From Mycoemilia scoparia (taxonomy: Eukaryota; Kickxellomycota; Kickxellomycetes; Kickxellales; Kickxellaceae): DNA of 31,268 bases. The stretch lies in the NCBI GenBank assembly GCA_027575805.1, contig JANBPU010000191.1, forward strand, positions 1 to 31,268, given 5' to 3'. Shown here in pieces: positions 26,799 through 31,268 of this stretch. Below the pieces are notes generated by a model, which saw only the letters and a list, made by a program, of their open reading frames with translations, searched no databases and had not been told where the DNA came from. A program made the position numbers and the translations under genes. Positions within the stretch are counted from its first letter, which is position 1, and each line of letters opens with the position of its first letter.

Positions 26799-27736
26799 CA
26801 TGCTTTCTGGAGAGTGTTTGAGGAAATTCAACTTTAATTCCCTCTAGTTTTCAAGCAAAAAGCGTGATTGTATTTGCTTTTCAACATTATGCGTTAATCA
26901 GCTCATTTATGGCATTATAGCATAATTGGCTGTCTAATTTTTTGAAGGCTCTTTGAATAAGAAACTTTCAATGCTTATCTAAATCCGCCATGTTTCTTAT
27001 AATCACTATATGAGGAATTTATAAGGTTTAACCATTTCAACTCTCCCTGTAAAAGTATATCATTCCTTGTGTGTGCACACTACCCTTGGATGTATGCTTG
27101 CTCATTATTGTCTATAGCATATACTAAATAACGAGCATTAGCTTTTATATATACAGCCCCCATCTTTCTTATGATTTTGGATAATCTGCACCCCCTAATT
27201 CCACTTTCTTCTTTTATTTTTTTAGCCTCCTTAAAGTTAACTAAATACATTAAAGCTATCATTCTTTTTTGTTGTGGACATCAAATAGGCGCAAGATTTG
27301 TGATAATCGATTCTTTTTAAAAGACCACTGATCTTTTCAAGCACAGATTTTGAACTATAGCAAGTGCGGTTGGCTTGAACGTTGGTTTTTGCCAAGCTTC
27401 TCTGTCCTCAATCAAGCCCTTTAGGCAAGTAACACACATATAACTCTGCTAAATATAAAAATGGGCTTGAACAATGACATGAAATATGCACTATCAGTTG
27501 ACTTCAATGACCAGTATTGTCTTTACACCATGCTCTCATCAGAAACTTCGTAGCCATGAGTCTGTAAACCAAACACAATTGATGACAAAAGTTTCTCATA
27601 AGTAAAAATCTGCTATATATAAGCCACAGCTTACACCTGCTTTTGCATGTTTACCACGCTTCCACAAAACTCACATTTCCAAGTATCAAAACCTTTTCCA
27701 GCCATAACATCTCGTTGTCCCTCCAAGTCAACAACA
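26799..27736. other. Intergenic between divergent orphan genes
   Basis: It carries the promoters of the minus-strand gene to the left and the plus-strand gene to the right (TATATATAAG at 27614-27623). A 60-codon minus frame at 27080-27262 (ATG at 27262, basic: LSKIIRKMGAVYIKANARYL) might be a relic, but nothing else supports it. Confidence 0.45.
27614..27623 (+). promoter_or_regulatory. TATA box of the 239-aa orphan gene
   Basis: TATATATAAG about 115 bp before the ATG at 27737 and only 25-33 bp before the upstream in-frame ATG at 27647. This argues that 27737 is the real start. Confidence 0.55.
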
Positions 27737-28456
27737 ATGTCGATACCTCAACAACAACAACAGCAACTGGCATCACTACTATATTCTTCAGAAACGCTCT
27801 CAGAAATAGTGGACCGAATTCTGGGGGTCAGCAAGATATTTGTGTCGAGCCTAGATCGAACCAGCCCACAGTGTCTTATCAACCCCAACCAAGCCATTGG
27901 GCTTGCAGAATCCGACGGAATCCGGACCATAGCCCCCAATGTTGTTGCCAAATTTGATCAGTCCATCACCAACCTACCCGAAGAGCAAAAAGAAGCCTTT
28001 CTTCTCGACGTATTTGACAAAGTACAAAACTTCTTGTCTTTGACCAATGAAATGCTTCATAAAAACATGGACCATTACAAATCTCGGTACGACTGGTATG
28101 GAACTCAACTTGATAACAACCGCAGAGAATTTGACAGGCTTTTGCCTGGCAATCCATTCACCATCCTCAACGCCTTTGATAAATATTTTACCCGAACACG
28201 CTTGACTATGAGAGAGTATTGCGATGGCCGGGATGTCATCCAGAATGGTCTTGAGTTTTCGCGGTTTTTTTGCGGTCTCATGGCCAATACCAGGTTGTAT
28301 GCGGTTCTGTTTTTTATACATGATGCGGCGTTGGTGAGGTTTATTGATGGCGATGTCGAAGAGGCCAGGTCGTTGATTACAAGAATGTTTGACAATAAAC
28401 ATCTCCATATTACTTTTAATGGCAATAGGATTGCAAGACAACAAAGGCCAAATTGA
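27737..28456 (+). CDS. Orphan helical protein (239 aa)
   Basis: Family not recognised. I choose the ATG at 27737 (ACAACAATGTCG; MSIPQQQQQQLASLLYSS) rather than the in-frame ATG at 27647, which would fall at or before the expected transcription start. No signal peptide. A short Gln run is followed by mostly helical sequence: KEAFLLDVFDKVQNFLSLTN (about 85-104), YKSRYDWY, then FSRFFCGLMANTRLYAVLFF and IHDAALVRFID near 174-205. The tail is basic. Single exon; GC content is locally higher than its neighbours. Convergent with the 100-aa two-exon gene. The layout (single-exon helical protein of 230-275 aa, TATA promoter) matches the other orphans, but sequence homology to them is uncertain. Confidence 0.75.
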   Translation: MSIPQQQQQQLASLLYSSETLSEIVDRILGVSKIFVSSLDRTSPQCLINPNQAIGLAESDGIRTIAPNVVAKFDQSITNLPEEQKEAFLLDVFDKVQNFLSLTNEMLHKNMDHYKSRYDWYGTQLDNNRREFDRLLPGNPFTILNAFDKYFTRTRLTMREYCDGRDVIQNGLEFSRFFCGLMANTRLYAVLFFIHDAALVRFIDGDVEEARSLITRMFDNKHLHITFNGNRIARQQRPN

Positions 28457-28848
28457 ATAGTCAAATATAATACCTCTTTGAGATGGTCTTCTTTCTGATG
28501 TTGTTTTCGAAGGAATGTTGTATTGTACTATCATTACCATTATTTTTGTTATTAAGATGGATTGGGGCTACTAATTGCTAATTTACCCTGTAGATATTTT
28601 TTTTGGCCCTTTGTAACTGCTGTTTTTGTTTTGCTATTTGGATATTCTTGCTTAATATAATTGAGGTGAAAGCGTGATTCTAATTTGCGACATTGTTAGT
28701 TACCAATAAGCTATAAATCTGCAGCCCCAAAGCATCAAAGTATATGGATGATCTGGAATACTTTCACAATTTGTGATAACATAGTATGATGCTAATTAAC
28801 GATTCTTGATGATCTATAAAAAGACGTAATGATTCCAAAAGTTCCAGA

Positions 28849-28870
28849 GCTGCTGCTGCTGCTGCTGCTG
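28849..28870 (+). repeat. (GCT)7 microsatellite
   Basis: Seven GCT units about 26 bp downstream of a TATAAAAAG. This mirrors the TATAAAA + (GCA)8 arrangement at 10706-10738. Confidence 0.85.
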
Positions 28871-29202
28871 TTACTGCTACTGCTTAGCATAACGAATAAC
28901 TATTAATAGATTATATATAACTCTAATAATTTTCTGGGGTTAACTATCCAGGCTCCATAAAAAACCCTATATTCGAACTTTTCTGACATTTGATCGACAC
29001 ACTTGTATAATTTATAACTTGATTTGGTTACAGCCAATTTATTTCATGATGGTCCACTGCTTCATCAGCAACCACAATAATAACCAAAAAGAAACCCAAA
29101 AAGCATTCATAGTTACGCTAAACTAACCTTTTGAGCAATTTAGAGTAACCATAAAGTTCAAAGAAATCTTTTGGACAGTCGCTGCTGAACTCCAAATTCC
29201 AC

Positions 29203-29251
29203 GCCCACACACACACACACACACACACAGGGAAAGAGAGAGAGAGAGAGA
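29203..29251 (+). repeat. (CA)n and (GA)n dinucleotide microsatellites
   Basis: A CA run of about 13 units, a short spacer (GGGAAA), then a GA run of about 7 units. Confidence 0.85.
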
Positions 29252-29349
29252 GGAAAAAGACCATCACACTCAAAACTCATACCTTTATACAATGCAATAT
29301 CAGCAACAACACCAGAGCCCTAACAACTCAACACTCCGTATGCAGAGAA

Positions 29350-29760
29350 TCACATTGCAGCTTCAAAGCTGGTTTGACCCCTGTATTCAGAATCATAGTA
29401 GTAGGTAAATTCGAGGACAACGCTGTGCTCAACTCTCTTAGCCCACCAAAGTGTCTTGAAAGAGATGTTTCTGTAGTTATCAAGATCTTCCAACAACATG
29501 GACTTGATCTCTTCACTGGGTCGTGATGCGCCTTGATAATGATAGCTGGGCTGTTTTAAAAAGAATAAGCTTGGTTAGTTTTTTAATAAACCTATTGTAA
29601 TTATCACAGTCGTATGTGTATGTGGAAAAAAAAGGGGGAGAAAGATGTTTTAACTTACAAGTTTCAGCCTTTTGAATTCCTCATTGATTTTGTTCCTGAT
29701 ATAGTTGTCATCAACCACCTCGCCAGACGTTCCAACAAAATAGTAAGCCGTTCCTGTCAT
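29350..29760 (-). CDS. Small two-exon orphan protein (100 aa), paralogue of the gene at 26306-26663
   Basis: Model: complement of 29350..29550 and 29659..29760, 100 residues, with a phase-0 108-bp intron (donor GTAAGT, branch-like ACTAAC, acceptor ACAG). Exon 1 ends EEFKRLKL; exon 2 begins PSYHYQGASRPSEEIKSMLL and goes on through NISFKTLWWAKRVEHSVVLE to a TGA at 29350-29352. About a third of residues in the 36 after the intron match the 87-aa paralogue, with many conservative changes. No signal peptide, membrane segment or known domain. The TATA box TATAAAAG lies about 163 bp upstream. Too short per exon to stand out in an ORF scan. Function unknown. Confidence 0.75.
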
Positions 29761-29922
29761 GTTTGGAAGAACTGATGGAATTAGCCTGGTTTGCAAATGA
29801 AGTGACGTCTGGGCAGGCTCTGCCAATAGACTACACTCGAAGCAATTGTTTGTGTGTGTGGAGATGGTTTGAAGCGGATAGCAGGGGACAAGGTTTTTCT
29901 GATGCTTGGCACTTGCTTGCCC

Positions 29923-29930
29923 CTTTTATA
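29923..29930 (-). promoter_or_regulatory. TATA box of the 100-aa orphan gene
   Basis: TATAAAAG on the minus strand, about 163 bp before the ATG at 29760. Confidence 0.55.
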
Positions 29931-30236
29931 GGAATCATTGGCGGTGAACTGAAATTGGAGTATTGGTCTCCGTATAGAGTCTTAGTACCATATGGCTTTA
30001 AAAAATTGTTGGGAAAGTGTCAGTGCAGGGTTTCGAAAATATTTGCATTGATGTTTATTCCAAAATGCAGGAGTTATGCTGAAGGTCACTTGAGGAATCA
30101 AGTCTCAGGCCATGTTATGCACATATCTGTCTGTAAGCTTGTCTCGTGAAATTTTCTCGATTGCTGGCTTTAGGAACTGCTGCTCTATTCTGGCATTACT
30201 ATGACACAGCTTTATTTTTAAAACTCTCATGATGCT

Positions 30237-30620
30237 ATGATGAAAGGGCCTGTATTATTTGCACTAAAACGTAGAAAAAGCTGCCACTTCATATCTCAGA
30301 TATGCACATACTATATTCTGCTAAACAATCCAGTATGCGAGATATGGATGGACAGTCACCACATCACATTAAATGGAAAATATATGGGTTGGGAAGGCCA
30401 CATCAAAGAGTTGAAGGGCCTAAAGAATGATTCTGTCAAGTGGAAACAAATTTTGGTCGAATATATGACATGTTCCCCATCAAATATTAACAGCCCCTGT
30501 ACCCTCATACCTCTAATAGATTTGGTCGGTATACCATATATTACAGGGCAGCATTGGAGAGGTTATTTTGGTACACCTTTAGAGGAGATTATTCCATATA
30601 AACAAAGAGAGCATATTTAA
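30237..30620 (+). pseudogene. Open frame of 127 codons, possible transposase remnant
   Basis: It starts ATG-ATG at 30237 and ends at 30620. Its last part (LVGIPYITGQHWRGYFGTPL, then EEIIPYKQ) matches a decayed fragment at 6206-6265, so this is a repeated sequence. The IP..TG..HWR..F...L.....P pattern recalls a stretch of large fungal transposases (Tnp2/KDZ type), but the match is weak and from memory. The second open frame at 30713-31024 may be a further decayed part. Alternatively an orphan gene. Confidence 0.35.
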
Positions 30621-30712
30621 TGAGCATTCCAAAAAAACTATAGATTTGAACACATATATTTTTTACTCAAACTCATATAATAGCAACCAAAGAAAAATCC
30701 TGCGCAACTCCA

Positions 30713-31024
30713 TTGATAAAAAAACGTCCGAGACTGAATGATCTTGATATCCATATTGAAGGCAGGGATTTAAACAAATCCAATAGGTATACTAAACTTC
30801 ATTCAACTATCACTAAGCTTTACATACATAGCTATATTCATGGCCCCGATATCCCAGTTGTTCAGTTTTCAGCTTTGGTTGATATATCGAATTGGCTTTT
30901 CTATTGTTTAACTACTATTGATCTGGGGACCACCACATACCTAACTTCATTATCACTTTTGTTGGAAAATGGTCAAGTCTGCAAATTCCAGAGCTCTTTT
31001 GCCGTTCATTCAAGTTTGTTTTAG
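30713..31024 (+). pseudogene. Open frame without ATG, possible continuation of the upstream relic
   Basis: A 104-codon open frame with no ATG at its head, in a different frame from 30237-30620 and separated from it by stops. The composition is protein-like (IPVVQFSALVDISNWLFYCL). If it belongs with the preceding frame, at least one frameshift or an intron separates them. Confidence 0.3.
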
Positions 31025-31195
31025 ACATTTTTGACAAAAAGATGTCCAAAGTCATCTGATAATCAGCTGCGACCACCACCACCACCACCAAAACAACAAC
31101 AACAACAACCCCTAGTTGTCATCACCATCTTCAACAAAGGGAATCAGCCAAAAAGCATTTCATAGTCTAAAAGTGCTTTCTATTGCTGAATTATA
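31025..31195. other. Intergenic with CCA/ACA tracts
   Basis: (CCA)n at about 31072-31089 is followed by (ACA)n to about 31109. No gene seen. Confidence 0.6.
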
Positions 31196-31268
31196 TGGGC
31201 GATTATTTTTGAAGGGTGACCATTTACTAGTAAAATGTGATCAGTCACCCTGTGTGATCAAAATTAGT
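31196..31268 (+). mobile_element. Diverged or truncated MITE copy F at the window edge
   Basis: It begins TA-TGGGCGATTATTTTTGAAGG and keeps the family's ACTAGTAAAA, then diverges into TGATCAGTCACCCTGTGTGATCA, itself an inverted repeat. The right arm is not reached before the window ends. Confidence 0.65.

Larger units (their letters stand above)
28457..29349. other. Convergent intergenic region with microsatellites
   Basis: No gene is supported. It holds TATAAAAAG at 28815-28823 followed by a (GCT)7 tract at 28849-28870. (CA)n at about 29203-29228 and (GA)n at about 29237-29251 lie near the end of the minus-strand gene. A plus-strand 38-codon frame at 29292 overlaps that gene's end and is not called. 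Confidence 0.5.

Noticed and set aside
27974..28540. Long minus-strand frame of 188 codons
   Set aside because: Shadow of the 239-aa gene on the plus strand, which has the promoter, start context and better composition.
29774..30149. Open plus-strand frame overlapping the start of the 100-aa gene (ATG at 29774)
   Set aside because: It overlaps the promoter and TATA box of the convincing two-exon gene on the other strand and shows no recognisable features.
1..31268. tRNA genes, CRISPR arrays and telomeric repeats
   Set aside because: No clear B-box/A-box pairs, no regularly spaced repeats and no terminal simple-repeat array were seen on either strand.

Overview
The window is AT-rich eukaryotic nuclear DNA. 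Spliceosomal introns with GTAAGT-type donors, TATA boxes 60-170 bp upstream of ATGs, long Asn/Ser/Gln-rich tracts, a mitochondrial uS15, a microsomal P450, a fungal-type SNF2 ATPase and a seven-helix receptor all point to a filamentous fungus. An early-diverging lineage (Mucoromycota-like) is my best guess from AT content and introns; this is inference. No tRNA, rRNA, CRISPR array or prokaryotic feature was seen.

Layout. 0.1-1.3 kb: mitochondrial ribosomal protein uS15 (3 exons, minus). 1.8-3.8 kb: first copy of a ~2.1-kb segmental duplication carrying an orphan gene (minus). 4.7-5.1 kb: small secreted six-cysteine protein (minus). 5.1-7.0 kb: gene-poor DNA with three copies of a 114-115-bp inverted-repeat element (MITE). 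7.2-10.1 kb: six-exon cytochrome P450. 11.4-11.7 kb: tiny secreted peptide precursor. 12.3-16.5 kb: 1420-residue SNF2-family ATPase. 17.0-19.7 kb, convergent with it: 892-residue seven-helix receptor-like protein. 19.7-21.8 kb: a 2.2-kb gene-free gap upstream of the receptor. 21.8-23.9 kb: second copy of the duplication, with a damaged copy of the orphan gene. 24-31 kb: an island of orphan genes on alternating strands, two of which are two-exon paralogues of one small-protein family, followed by relics that may come from a transposable element and another diverged MITE.

How the parts relate. The housekeeping and conserved genes (uS15, P450, SNF2, receptor) do not form an obvious pathway. The more unusual biology is in the accessory parts. 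The two copies of the duplication are about 98% identical by eye over ~850 bp of gene-upstream DNA, yet differ at about a third of positions in a coding patch. One duplication boundary lies at the end of a MITE that points in opposite directions in the two copies. The second copy has a 38-bp minisatellite spanning its start region that shifts the reading frame. Downstream, two (large plus-strand orphan / small minus-strand orphan) convergent pairs follow each other. Together these look like a fast-evolving, lineage-specific gene family spread with the help of a small DNA transposon; its function is unknown.
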